Below, piece by piece: positions 51,430-59,885 of a stretch of DNA of 64,000 nt. The stretch covers positions 1 to 64,000 of the forward strand of contig NZ_BNBZ01000038.1 of assembly GCF_014656215.1 (NCBI RefSeq). Direction: 5' to 3'. The notes beneath the pieces were generated by a model, which made no database searches, was not told the origin of the DNA, and was given only the letters and a program-made list of their open reading frames with translations. Both the position numbers and the translations under genes were made by a program. The DNA comes from Streptomyces zaomyceticus. Its GTDB lineage: Bacteria; Actinomycetota; Actinomycetes; Streptomycetales; Streptomycetaceae. Every line of letters begins with the position of its first letter. The first letter of the stretch is position 1.

Positions 51430-52807
51430 GCGCGTCCTTCTCCTCCCACAGGCCGGTGATCAGCCGGAACAGGTCCGTCTGGTCGCCGAGTCCGAGGACC
51501 GCGGCGGCCGACGGGCCGTGGGCGGCGACCCGTACCTGAGCACCCGTGTGCACAAGGATCTCGCCGGGGAGGTTGGTGGCGTAGTTGATCAGCATGGGTT
51601 CGCCGTCGTGCGCGAGGAGCATCGTGGTGGCCCCCGGGCTCTCGACGTCGACGGGGACGATCTGCGCCGAGTGGCCGTGGTCGGCGGTGACCAGGACCAG
51701 GGTCTCTCCGTGCTCCTCCGCCCACTGCAGTCCCACGGCGAGCGCCTCGTCGAAGGCGGCCACCTCGCTGATCATCCCGCAGGGGTCGCCGTCGTGGCTC
51801 GCGGTGTCGATCAGCCCGGCCTCGACCTGGAGCAGGAATCCCCGGCCCCCGGCCCGCTCGTCCAGGATGTCCAGGGCCTTCGCGGTCATCCGGGCCAGCG
51901 TCGGCTGGTCCGCCGGGAGATCGGGGTTGACCCGGCAGACGGCCGCGGGCCCCCGGTCGGTGCGTGCCTTCGGCCCCACCCACGCGCGGGCCAGCGCACC
52001 GTCGCCGAAGAGTCCGAGCAGGGGCCCGTCGGCGTCCGCGGCGGCCAGTCCGGCCGCTGTCGTCACCAGCCGGTAGCCCGCGGCGGCGGCCTGGTCGAGG
52101 ACCGTACGGCCCTGGAACTCCCCGGCCCTGACGGTCTGGCGGAAGTACTGCTCGCCCCCGCCGAGCAGGACGTCGGGCCGGGTGCGCACCAGTTGCTCGA
52201 CGATGGAGCCGGGCCCGCCGTTCTCGGTCGCCTGCGCCCGGCACCGCTCCATGGTGTCCGGTCCGCGGCCGCTGCGGTCGGCGACGTGCGCCGCCATGGC
52301 GGCGGGGGTGGGGTCGCAGACCTCCTCGGTGGTCACGAGGCCGGTGGCCATGCCCCGCTGACCGGCGAGCTCCACCAGGGTGGGGACCGGGGCTCCGTGG
52401 GCGTCGACGCCTATGGCGCCGTTGTAGGTCTTCACCCCGGTCGCCCAGGCGGTGGCCGCGGCGGCGGAGTCGGTGACGTAGTTGTGCCGGGTGGGGTCGC
52501 CGGGAACCACCGAGTAGTTGGTCACGGTGCCGGTGAAGAGGAACCTGTCCAGAACCAGTCGCCCGTCGGCGCCCCTGAGGTAGTTGCGGGCGATGGTGAT
52601 CTCGTCCTCGCCCAGGCCGTCCCCGACGAAGAGGATCACGTTCCGGGGCCTGCCGGTGGAGGCGAGGGCGAGCGCCTCCTCGGCCCGCCTGCTGTCTCCC
52701 CAGACGCTCCCGCCGCGGGGCAGCGGGATGCCGGGACTCGGCCGGGGGGTGCCGGCGCTCGGCCGCGGGCCGCCGCGGGCCTGCTGTGTCGTCGCGTCGC
52801 CGCTCAT
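51416..52807 (-). CDS. Alkaline phosphatase (PhoA/StrK-like), no signal peptide
   Basis: A 463-residue phosphomonoesterase of the PhoA type. The metal ligand Asp63 (VGDGLG), the nucleophile Ser114 (TDSAAAATA), and late HDGD and TADHGHSAQ motifs are all present. The first 50 residues are Pro- and Arg-rich with no hydrophobic core, so it appears to be cytoplasmic. Most phosphatases of this kind are exported. A homologue in antibiotic pathways is StrK, which removes a phosphate from a streptomycin precursor. Its position in an operon with sugar-processing genes suggests a biosynthetic, not nutritional, role. It overlaps the NUDIX gene by four bases and mntH by 14. Confidence 0.87.
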   Translation of the reverse strand: MSGDATTQQARGGPRPSAGTPRPSPGIPLPRGGSVWGDSRRAEEALALASTGRPRNVILFVGDGLGEDEITIARNYLRGADGRLVLDRFLFTGTVTNYSVVPGDPTRHNYVTDSAAAATAWATGVKTYNGAIGVDAHGAPVPTLVELAGQRGMATGLVTTEEVCDPTPAAMAAHVADRSGRGPDTMERCRAQATENGGPGSIVEQLVRTRPDVLLGGGEQYFRQTVRAGEFQGRTVLDQAAAAGYRLVTTAAGLAAADADGPLLGLFGDGALARAWVGPKARTDRGPAAVCRVNPDLPADQPTLARMTAKALDILDERAGGRGFLLQVEAGLIDTASHDGDPCGMISEVAAFDEALAVGLQWAEEHGETLVLVTADHGHSAQIVPVDVESPGATTMLLAHDGEPMLINYATNLPGEILVHTGAQVRVAAHGPSAAAVLGLGDQTDLFRLITGLWEEKDAHADV

Positions 52808-53433
52808 ACCGTGCCGTCCTGTCGTCCGGTGCGCGGTTCCGTGCCGGCCTGTCGTCCCCGGTGCGGATCCGTGCCGCGTCCCGCCCGCTCGTACAGGCCG
52901 AGCGCGGCGACGGTCACGGCGTCGGTGAGGTCGCCCGTTTCGTGCATCCGCCAGATCTCCTCGGTGTCGAACACCCCCGGTCCGATGTCTCCCTCGCCGG
53001 GTTCCGGCCGTTGCCCGACCGTCGTCAGCGAGCGCGCGAGGAAGACGTGGCACACACCGGTCGCGTAGCCGTACGCCTCGTGCAGCACGCCGAGCGGCTC
53101 CCAGGTGTCCGCGGTGAGGCCGGCCTCCTCGCGGAGTTCCCCGGCGGCCGTCTCCCGCGGGGAGACTCCGGGCCTCGCCGCCGCGCCCTGGGGGAACTCC
53201 CAGAAGCGCCGGCCGACCGGATGCCGGTAGAGGTTGACCATCGCCAGGCGTCCGGGCTCCACCTCGGGCACGACGAGCGCGAAATCGGACCGTTCCATGA
53301 CCGTCCAGACGCCGAGGGACCCGTCGGGGAAGCGCACGTCGTCCTCGCGGAGCCGCATGTACGGCGAGGTGTAGGCCCGTCGGCTGGCCAGGACGTCGAA
53401 GGCGCCGTCGGGCCGGGCGCCGCGTTCCCCCAT
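52804..53433 (-). CDS. NUDIX hydrolase
   Basis: A 209-residue hydrolase of the ADP-ribose/NDP-sugar pyrophosphatase type. The NUDIX box is partly degenerate: the catalytic half GELREEAGL (about residues 98-106) is intact, but the first Gly and Glu of the consensus are replaced. RFWEFPQG precedes it, as in ADP-ribose pyrophosphatases. The last 25 residues are repetitive and rich in Gly, Arg and Asp. The start overlaps the upstream stop by one base (TGATG) and the end overlaps the phosphatase start by ATGA. Confidence 0.85.
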   Translation of the reverse strand: MGERGARPDGAFDVLASRRAYTSPYMRLREDDVRFPDGSLGVWTVMERSDFALVVPEVEPGRLAMVNLYRHPVGRRFWEFPQGAAARPGVSPRETAAGELREEAGLTADTWEPLGVLHEAYGYATGVCHVFLARSLTTVGQRPEPGEGDIGPGVFDTEEIWRMHETGDLTDAVTVAALGLYERAGRGTDPHRGRQAGTEPRTGRQDGTV

Positions 53434-54332
53434 CAGACCGCCACCGTCTCCAGCAGCCCCGCGTGCTTGCCGCCCCGGGACGCCTCGGCCCAGAACACGC
53501 CGAGCTGTTCCAGCAGCGGCGCGGGTGCGGCGTACTCCCGGTGGTCGAGCCTGCTCACCGGCACCACGTCGGCGAGCGTCCCCGCCAGTGCCAGACCGTC
53601 CGCGCCGAGCACCGTGGTGCGCAGCAGGGGCTCGCGCGCCCACTCGATGCCCTCCGCGCGGGCGAGCTCGGCCAGCAGCGCGACGGTCACCGAGTCCAGG
53701 CAGCCCTCCCAGGAGGGCGGTGTGGTCAGTCGTCCACCGCGTTCCTGCACGACGGCGGCGCCCGCCGACTCGGCGACCCTGCCCGCGGTGTTGAGGACCA
53801 GCGCGTCGTCGTAGCCGGCCGTCGTCGCCTCCAGCCGGGCGAGGCGGGTGAGTTGGTAGTTGCCGACCACCTTCAGGGCCGGGGGCAGCGTGTCGTCGGC
53901 AGGACGCCGCCAGGCGCTCGTCATCAGGGCGACCGGGGCGGGAGCCGCCGGCTGCCGGCGGAAGGCGGCGACGGTCACGGAGGCGGTGACGGCTCGCGGG
54001 GTGAGGACGGCGCCGACCACCATGGGACGGACGTACACCTCGCAGTCCGGGTCGTCGGCGGCCTCGTGCGCGGCGGCGGTCCGGCAGCCGTCGAGCAGTG
54101 CGGAGGGCCCGCCTTCCAGGGGCAGGCCGAGCACCTCGCAGGAGCGCGCCAGGCGGTCGAGGTGGCGTTCCGCGCCGATCAACGCCAGTGTTCCGTCGTC
54201 CTGCCGCCGGGCGACCAGGCCGTCGAAGACGCTGAGGCCGCGCAGCAGCGCGTCGGACATCAGGGGGATCCTCGCCCGGTCCCAGTCGGCGATCTCTCCG
54301 TCGAGCCAGATGGTGCCGTTCTGTACGTGCAT
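53433..54332 (-). CDS. Class-IV PLP aminotransferase/aminodeoxychorismate-lyase-like enzyme
   Basis: A 299-residue fold-type-IV PLP enzyme related to branched-chain aminotransferase, D-amino-acid aminotransferase and 4-amino-4-deoxychorismate lyase. The PLP lysine is in PALKVVGNYQLTRLA (about residues 150-164). YDDALVLNTAGRVAESAGAAVV (about 173-194) holds the PLP Glu. It lies 174 bp after the glycosyltransferase gene in the same operon. Which amino donor and acceptor it uses cannot be told. Confidence 0.85.
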   Translation of the reverse strand: MHVQNGTIWLDGEIADWDRARIPLMSDALLRGLSVFDGLVARRQDDGTLALIGAERHLDRLARSCEVLGLPLEGGPSALLDGCRTAAAHEAADDPDCEVYVRPMVVGAVLTPRAVTASVTVAAFRRQPAAPAPVALMTSAWRRPADDTLPPALKVVGNYQLTRLARLEATTAGYDDALVLNTAGRVAESAGAAVVQERGGRLTTPPSWEGCLDSVTVALLAELARAEGIEWAREPLLRTTVLGADGLALAGTLADVVPVSRLDHREYAAPAPLLEQLGVFWAEASRGGKHAGLLETVAV

Positions 54333-54414
54333 CGTGGGTGTCCTTCCGGGGAGGGCTGGTGGGGAGCGTCGAAAGGGCGGGCCGGAGGAGCGACGGGGGC
54401 GGGGGGCGGCGACG

Positions 54415-54520
54415 GTCGGCCGCGGGTGTCGCGCGACGGTGCCACCCGACGGGGTCTCCTGCCGGTGTCACCCGACGGGGTCGCCCGACGGGGTCGCCCG
54501 CCCGTGTCAGCCGACGGGAT
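54415..54520. repeat. 13-bp GC-rich repeat spacer in the sugar operon
   Basis: Units close to CGACGGGGTCGCC recur about five times between the GT4 stop and the aminotransferase gene. The best copies lie around 54471-54500. The run may form stem-loops that tune expression between the two halves of the operon. Confidence 0.55.
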
Positions 54521-55682
54521 CGCTCCCGTCCGGGCTCCACGACGCACGCACGCCTTCCAGGAGCCGTTCCGTCTGGTCCAGCATGCGGCGCACGTTGAAC
54601 TCCCTGCGGACGGTGGACAGGGCGTTCGCCACCAGCCGTGCGCGGAGCTCCTCGTCGGCCGCGAGCCTGGTCAATGCCTCGGCCCAGGCACCCTCGGCGT
54701 GCGGGGAGAGCCGCAGCCCGACGTGAGGATCGCCGATCACCTCGCGCAGACCGCTCACATCGCTGACGACCGTGGGGCGTCCGGCGGCCATCGCCTCCAG
54801 TACGGCCAGTCCCAGGCCCTCGGCGAGACTGGGCTGCACCACGACGTCGCACTCCCGGTACACCCCGGGCATGTCGTCGAGGGCAAGGTCCTGGCGGAGC
54901 GTGACCCGGTCCTCCAGATCGAGCTCCTTGACGAGGGCGAGCAGCCGCTCGTAGTAGCCGAGGTCGGAGGAGTGGGCGCGGCCCGCGACGACCAGATGGG
55001 CGTCGAGTCCTCCGGAGATCAGCCGGGCCAGCACACGGACCATGAAGTCCTGTTGCTTGCGCGGGGCGATGCGGCCGCTGAGCGCGATGACGAACCGTCC
55101 GTCGGGGCGCCTCGGTCCCTCGGTCGCGAACCGTTCGCACTCGATGCCGTGCGGGATGTGGTGGGTGGTCGCCGGCGGACTGCCGTACGCGAGCGCCTTC
55201 TCGTGGTAGAAGCGGCTGCCCGCCACCAGTGCGTTGACCGGCAGGGCCGCGTAGACCAGGCGGGCCCTCCCCCGGCCGAGGGGTCCTCTTTCGGGCTCCT
55301 GCTCGTGGAAGTTGGCCACGAGGGGGCGGCCGTAGGTCAGGGCGACCATGCTGCCGAGCACGGCCGTCTCGTGGCTGTTGGCGAACACGACGTCCGGTGT
55401 GCCCCAGCCGTCGACCAGGGCGGCGAGCTCCCCCGCCGTGCTGAACTGCATCTGCTCCCAGCGGAGTTTCGTCGGGTCGTCCAGCAGGTTCCGGTAGGCC
55501 AGCAGGCGCCGGACCGCGGCCTGGCCGTCGGTGTCGTCGACGGGCGCGTCGAGACGGTCGCCGTCGGTGGCGACCATCACGTCGTGGCCACGGGCCGCCA
55601 GTCCGGTGGCGACCGTACGGATGTAGGACTCGGCGCCGCCGATCAGGGGGTGGTAGGCCGGGGCGAGGACAAGGATGCGCAT
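54507..55682 (-). CDS. GT4-family glycosyltransferase
   Basis: A 391-residue GT-B fold enzyme. The N-terminal domain opens with ILVLAPAYHPLIGGAESYIRTVATGLAARGHDV. The C-terminal domain has SGRIAPRKQQDFMVRVLARL (about residues 205) and the nucleotide-binding PSLAEGLGLAVLEAMAAGRPTVV (about 292-314) with the conserved EX7E. It would transfer a sugar from a nucleotide donor. It lies 30 bp downstream of the nucleotidyltransferase gene, which could supply that donor. Confidence 0.88.
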   Translation of the reverse strand: MRILVLAPAYHPLIGGAESYIRTVATGLAARGHDVMVATDGDRLDAPVDDTDGQAAVRRLLAYRNLLDDPTKLRWEQMQFSTAGELAALVDGWGTPDVVFANSHETAVLGSMVALTYGRPLVANFHEQEPERGPLGRGRARLVYAALPVNALVAGSRFYHEKALAYGSPPATTHHIPHGIECERFATEGPRRPDGRFVIALSGRIAPRKQQDFMVRVLARLISGGLDAHLVVAGRAHSSDLGYYERLLALVKELDLEDRVTLRQDLALDDMPGVYRECDVVVQPSLAEGLGLAVLEAMAAGRPTVVSDVSGLREVIGDPHVGLRLSPHAEGAWAEALTRLAADEELRARLVANALSTVRREFNVRRMLDQTERLLEGVRASWSPDGSDPVG

Positions 55683-55712
55683 GCGGTCTCCGTGATGGGT
55701 CCGGCTTCGGGG

Positions 55713-56615
55713 TCAGGCGACGCAGCCGTCGGCCACGGTGGTGTGTGCGGGAACGGTCGCGCCGGGGAGGACGACGGTGTCGTGCAGCCGGACACCGGCT
55801 TCCACCACGGCCCGGTCCGCGACGTGGACACGGCCGGTGAGGCGCGCCGACGGATGCACGCGGGCGGTGGGCGCGACGTAGTGGGCGTCACCGCCGCCGG
55901 GAGTCCCGGACACCAGGTCGTCGAGGACGGCCCGCCGATAGGAGTCGATGGTCCCCAGGTCGTCCCATCTCCCCAGCCAGGGGGCGAGGGTCACCTCGGC
56001 CCGCTCGGCCAGGAGTTCGGGGATGAGGTCGGCCCCGAAGTCGTGGATACGGTCGTTCGGCACGCGTTTCAGCAGTTCGGGACGGAGGCAGTAGGCTCCG
56101 CCGCTGATCCAGCTCCGGCGGCCCGCGGCCCAGGCCGGCTTCTCCTCCAGTGCCGTGGGGCGTCCGCGGTCGTCGAGCCGGAAGACGCCGAACCGCGATC
56201 CGTCGTCGACCTCGACGGCGAGCACCGTCAGCTCGCTCCCGGACTCCTCGTGGCGCCGTACCAGCTCCCCGAGGGCCCCGTCGCCCAGGTAGAGGTCTCC
56301 GGAGACCACGAGAACGGTGTCGGCGGCGGCGAGTTCGTCCTGGAAGGTGAGCATCGAACCGGACGGTCCGCGCAGCCGCTCCTCCCTGCGGGTGAGCACC
56401 GGCAGGGCGTGTTCGACGGAGGCGAGGTACTCCTCGGCCGCCGCCGCGTGATGGTGCAGGTTGCACAGGACCCGGTCGGGCCCGAGCGAGGCCACCTGGC
56501 CGATCAGACGCCCCAGGATGGTGGTCGGACCGAGAGGCAGCAGGGGTTTGGGCAGCCGGTCCGTGAGGGGCATCAGTCTGCTGCCGGCACCGGCACCGAG
56601 GATCAGGCACTCCAC
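55713..56615 (-). CDS. Sugar-phosphate nucleotidyltransferase
   Basis: A 300-residue NDP-sugar pyrophosphorylase. The N-terminal domain has LILGAGAGSRLMPLTDRLPKPLLP (about residues 3-26), the standard signature, and VSGDLYLGD (about 102). A C-terminal left-handed beta-helix of hexapeptide repeats starts at about residue 240 (RVHPSARLTGRVHVADRAVV). The initial GAGAGS differs slightly from the usual GGxGTR. The GTG at 56615 is preferred (AAGGAG eight bases upstream). It overlaps the FAD gene by 13 bp. Nucleotide and sugar specificity are unknown. Confidence 0.87.
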   Translation of the reverse strand: MECLILGAGAGSRLMPLTDRLPKPLLPLGPTTILGRLIGQVASLGPDRVLCNLHHHAAAAEEYLASVEHALPVLTRREERLRGPSGSMLTFQDELAAADTVLVVSGDLYLGDGALGELVRRHEESGSELTVLAVEVDDGSRFGVFRLDDRGRPTALEEKPAWAAGRRSWISGGAYCLRPELLKRVPNDRIHDFGADLIPELLAERAEVTLAPWLGRWDDLGTIDSYRRAVLDDLVSGTPGGGDAHYVAPTARVHPSARLTGRVHVADRAVVEAGVRLHDTVVLPGATVPAHTTVADGCVA

Positions 56616-57901
56616 CGGTCGGTCTCCTTCCACTGTGATGGTGCGGGGACACGACGGGCCGGGCCCGGGCCGTCGAAGAGTTCGGCGCGACGGAACAGCG
56701 GTGTCATCTCCCAGTCCTCCGCGGCCCAGGACGAGTCGCCGGAGCCGTACGGTCCGGTCGGGGACTCCGGTGTCACGGGTGAGGGACCGCGCAGGCGGTC
56801 GAGGTCGGTGAGACGGGCGAGCCGTTCCACGCAGCGGTCCGCGTACAGGGGGGCGAGGACGAACTTGCCCGGCAGGACGGCCACCGCGTTGTCCCAGCCG
56901 ACGTCGAGGACGCCGCCTTCCGGCAGGCCGCCGCCTTCGTCAGGGAGGTCCACCTCGATCTTTCCGGCCGGATAGAGACCCCACCGGGCGTCGGGGTCGT
57001 CCCACAGGGCGGGGACATGGGTGGCCAGCACCCGGCCGGCGGCGGCGAGCCAGGAGCGGCGGGCGTCCTCGTCCTCGGCGCTCGGCCAGAAGTTGACGAA
57101 GGTCGACAGCAGGTACACCCGGTCCCGGCCGGCGGGCCGGGAGGCGACGAACAGACCCTGCGCGCTGTCCGCGGGCAGACAGAACGCGCCGGGCAGGTCA
57201 CGGCCGCTGCGGCAGACCAGCATGTACGACAGCCGGGTCCGCATGCCGAGTGCGCGGGCCCAGGGCCCCAGGAGGCCGGGTGTGCCGAGCCCGGCGGCCA
57301 GCACATAGGCGGGGGCCGACACCGTCGTCGTCCCCTCGTCGGTGAGGATCTCCAGTTCCGAGACGGCCCGGCCGGACAGCCGGGGCAGCACGGCGCGGCC
57401 GTGCACCCGGGGGGTGGACTCCGCGATCCCGGCGACGGCGCGCACCGCCGCACGGGGGGACACGGTCGCCTCCGGCACCGCGAACGTCCCGGTGGTACCG
57501 GCCAGTCCGGGCACGCGGACCTCCTTCCAGGGCATCCCGAGCGAGGTCCAGGCGGCCAGGGTCTCCTCCCGTTCCTCGTCCCCGGTGAACCCGATGACGC
57601 TCTCCCCGCCGACGAAGGACTCCCCTCCCGCCCGCGCGAGCCGGCGCCCCCACCAGTCCGCGCAGCCGTCCAGGGCGCTCTGCTGAGACGCACCGAGCCG
57701 GCGGTAGATGTATCCGCGGTGCAGATAGCCGTGGCAGTGTCCGGTCTGGCCCGCGCCGAGACCGCGCTGCTCCACGAGGAGGACCGGTATGCCGCTCCGT
57801 CGGAGCCGCTCGGTGACCAGCAGTCCGGTGACGCCCGCACCGACGACGACCACGCCCGGCCAGTGGATCCGCTCACCCGCTCCCCCGCCCTTCGGGGTCA
57901 C
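56603..57901 (-). CDS. FAD-dependent oxidoreductase (DAO/glycine-oxidase-like)
   Basis: A 432-residue flavoprotein of the D-amino-acid oxidase family. The FAD motif VVVVGAGVTGLLVTERLRR lies at about 15-33, with LVEQRGLGAGQTGHCHGYLHRG at about 42-63. The latter has two His and a Cys where glycine oxidases keep a flavin contact. A C-terminal VLDVGWDNAVAVLPGKFVLAP segment (about 345) follows. It may oxidise an amino-sugar or amine. The GTG start shares GTGA with the stop of the upstream hypothetical gene. Confidence 0.8.
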   Translation of the reverse strand: MTPKGGGAGERIHWPGVVVVGAGVTGLLVTERLRRSGIPVLLVEQRGLGAGQTGHCHGYLHRGYIYRRLGASQQSALDGCADWWGRRLARAGGESFVGGESVIGFTGDEEREETLAAWTSLGMPWKEVRVPGLAGTTGTFAVPEATVSPRAAVRAVAGIAESTPRVHGRAVLPRLSGRAVSELEILTDEGTTTVSAPAYVLAAGLGTPGLLGPWARALGMRTRLSYMLVCRSGRDLPGAFCLPADSAQGLFVASRPAGRDRVYLLSTFVNFWPSAEDEDARRSWLAAAGRVLATHVPALWDDPDARWGLYPAGKIEVDLPDEGGGLPEGGVLDVGWDNAVAVLPGKFVLAPLYADRCVERLARLTDLDRLRGPSPVTPESPTGPYGSGDSSWAAEDWEMTPLFRRAELFDGPGPARRVPAPSQWKETDRWSA

Positions 57902-58527
57902 CACGGTCCCGCCCCGGTCACGAAGCCGGTGATGTGCTCGGAGACCAGGCACCGCCCCTCACCGGCCGGCTCCAGCACCAGTGTCCTGACGGGCCAGACG
58001 ACGCTCCGCGCCCCTGGGCGGGGGAAGCGGTGGCCGTCCGCCCCGGCCGCGGCGGGTACCGAGAGCTCGACCCGGAGCCTCGCGCTCTCGACCCGGATCT
58101 GCCGGTGTTCCCGCTCGACCGCACCGGTGGGTGCGGCCGCGCGCACCAGCTCCCGGAGGCCGGGCGGGAGGGCCAGCGGGACGGGACAGGTGGGGATGCC
58201 GTCACGGACGTGGAACAGGACTCCCCCGAATCCCCCCGGCACGGGGTGGACGACCCCCAGGTCGTCGCCGATCGCGCAGAGTACGGCGTCGGGCGGCACG
58301 CTCGGCATCACCACCCGGCTCCTGCCGTCGACGACGGCGGCCACGTGCCCGTCGCGTACGTCGATGTGGAAGAGGACTCCGTCGCGGACGAGCGGTCCGC
58401 GCACCGCGGCGGCCGGGACACCCAGCCGGTGCACGGTCGGGGCGTCGCCCGCGGCGCCGTCCGTTCCGCCCGCCGGGGCGTCCGGCCCTCCCGCCGTCGG
58501 CCCGGCGCCGTGTCGAAGCCGGTTCAC
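57898..58527 (-). CDS. Hypothetical protein in the sugar operon
   Basis: A 209-residue protein that I do not recognise. The first 30 residues are Gly-, Ala- and Pro-rich. The rest looks like a compact mixed beta-domain (VLFHIDVRDGHVAAVVDGRSRVVMPSVP, then VLCAIGDDLGVVHPVPGGFGGVLFHVRDG) with repeated short strand patterns, followed by LVLEPAGEGRCLVSEHITGF. No signal peptide, membrane helix or clear catalytic motif is seen. It overlaps both neighbours by GTGA, so it is an integral part of the operon. Confidence 0.7.
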   Translation of the reverse strand: MNRLRHGAGPTAGGPDAPAGGTDGAAGDAPTVHRLGVPAAAVRGPLVRDGVLFHIDVRDGHVAAVVDGRSRVVMPSVPPDAVLCAIGDDLGVVHPVPGGFGGVLFHVRDGIPTCPVPLALPPGLRELVRAAAPTGAVEREHRQIRVESARLRVELSVPAAAGADGHRFPRPGARSVVWPVRTLVLEPAGEGRCLVSEHITGFVTGAGPW

Positions 58528-59885
58528 TCCGCCCCTGCCCGGCTTTCGGGCGCCCGGGGGGCCGGGCCGGGTGCGTCGTCGTCGGAGGGTACGGGCCCGC
58601 CCGCCGCACGGAACTCCGGGAAGCGCACCGCCCGCGGCAGCCGGGCCGAAGCGGCGGCGAAGCACAGCCCGCCCGCCGCGATGACGAGGGCGAGCAGGAC
58701 CCAGGTCAGCGCCGCCGAGTACTGGAAGACGAAGCCGAAGCAGACCGGGAAGACCGCCATGCCGACGGCTCCCGAGGTCTGGAACACGGCGACGGTACGG
58801 CCGCGGACGGCGTCCGGCGCCGACTCGGTCATCAGGGCGTTGGAGGCGGGCATGTACAGCGCGTCGACCACCGCGAGGACCACGCCGACGAACACCACCA
58901 CGGTCCACGCCAGCGGGGACTGCCGTTCCGGGAGGAGGGCCATCAGGAGCAGCGAGGCCGACAGGAGTCCGGCGGAGAAGCAGATGACCCCGGCGCGGGA
59001 GCGGAAGCGCACCGCATGGCTGAGCGGGGTCTGGATCAGGGCCGCGATCCCGGTGTTCAGCGCGAAGAGCAGTGTGGACACGTAGACCGGCATGTCCCAG
59101 CGCTCCACGAACAGCACCGGCAGCGCCACGGAGGGCAGCAGCATCACGGGGCTGAACAGCACCTGCCCGAGGCTGAACAGAAGGTTGGTGCGGCCGGCCA
59201 GGACGGTGCGCCAGCCCCGTACGGCCTGGAGGAGTTCGGGGTCCTCGTCGTCCCCGTCCGTCGCGGACGCCTTGCCCGCGGTGGTCTTCGCCATGGGCTG
59301 GAGGACGAAGAGCAGCGCCGCCGCCAGACATGTGACGATGTTGAGGACGACCAGCCAGCGTGCCCCGGTGACGGCGCTGACGGCGAGCACCGCGGTGGCG
59401 AGGAACGCCCCGACACCCATGGCCCCCGCCTTGATGGACTCCAGGAAGGCGAACCAGCGCTCGAACGGGCGGCCGTTGCTGAGGGCGTGCACGTACGACG
59501 ACCAGCAGGCCCAGTACATCCGGTCCGCCACGGCGACCAGCAGCATGGCCAGGAAGATCCCCACCACGTCGTCCGCCAGCAGGTACAGCACGTAACCCGC
59601 CGCCGAGATGACGTTGTTGGACACCATCGCGGCCCTGGGGCCGAGACGGTCCGTCATCGCACCGCCCGCCAGGCCGGCGGGCAGGGACAGCAGGGTGGCC
59701 GCCGTGAGAGCGGCGCCCAGCTGTGCGACGGGGACATCCGTGGTGAGGGTGAAGTACAGCAGGGAGATGGGAATCATCAGCCCCACTCCCACGGTGTCCA
59801 CCAGGACCGCGGCCGTCGTCCGGCGCACCTCGGTCAGAGGCGGTATGCCGAACCGGGCCGACAGCCCCTTGTTCTGCGCGCTCAC
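58524..59885 (-). CDS. MFS exporter
   Basis: A 453-residue major-facilitator protein with about 12 helices. The motif-A-like loop GGAMTDRLGPRAAMV (about residues 70-84) lies between helices 2 and 3. A cytoplasmic linker (about 190-220) carries an acidic DGDDEDPE run. The C-terminal tail is Pro- and Ala-rich. Its position amid glycosyltransferases suggests export of the operon's product. The GTG start and the stop both sit in GTGA overlaps. Confidence 0.88.
   Translation of the reverse strand: MSAQNKGLSARFGIPPLTEVRRTTAAVLVDTVGVGLMIPISLLYFTLTTDVPVAQLGAALTAATLLSLPAGLAGGAMTDRLGPRAAMVSNNVISAAGYVLYLLADDVVGIFLAMLLVAVADRMYWACWSSYVHALSNGRPFERWFAFLESIKAGAMGVGAFLATAVLAVSAVTGARWLVVLNIVTCLAAALLFVLQPMAKTTAGKASATDGDDEDPELLQAVRGWRTVLAGRTNLLFSLGQVLFSPVMLLPSVALPVLFVERWDMPVYVSTLLFALNTGIAALIQTPLSHAVRFRSRAGVICFSAGLLSASLLLMALLPERQSPLAWTVVVFVGVVLAVVDALYMPASNALMTESAPDAVRGRTVAVFQTSGAVGMAVFPVCFGFVFQYSAALTWVLLALVIAAGGLCFAAASARLPRAVRFPEFRAAGGPVPSDDDAPGPAPRAPESRAGAE

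Noticed and set aside
53463..56975. Long plus-strand open frame across the glycosyl operon
   Set aside because: It overlaps several well-supported minus-strand genes with catalytic motifs and has no domain pattern of its own.
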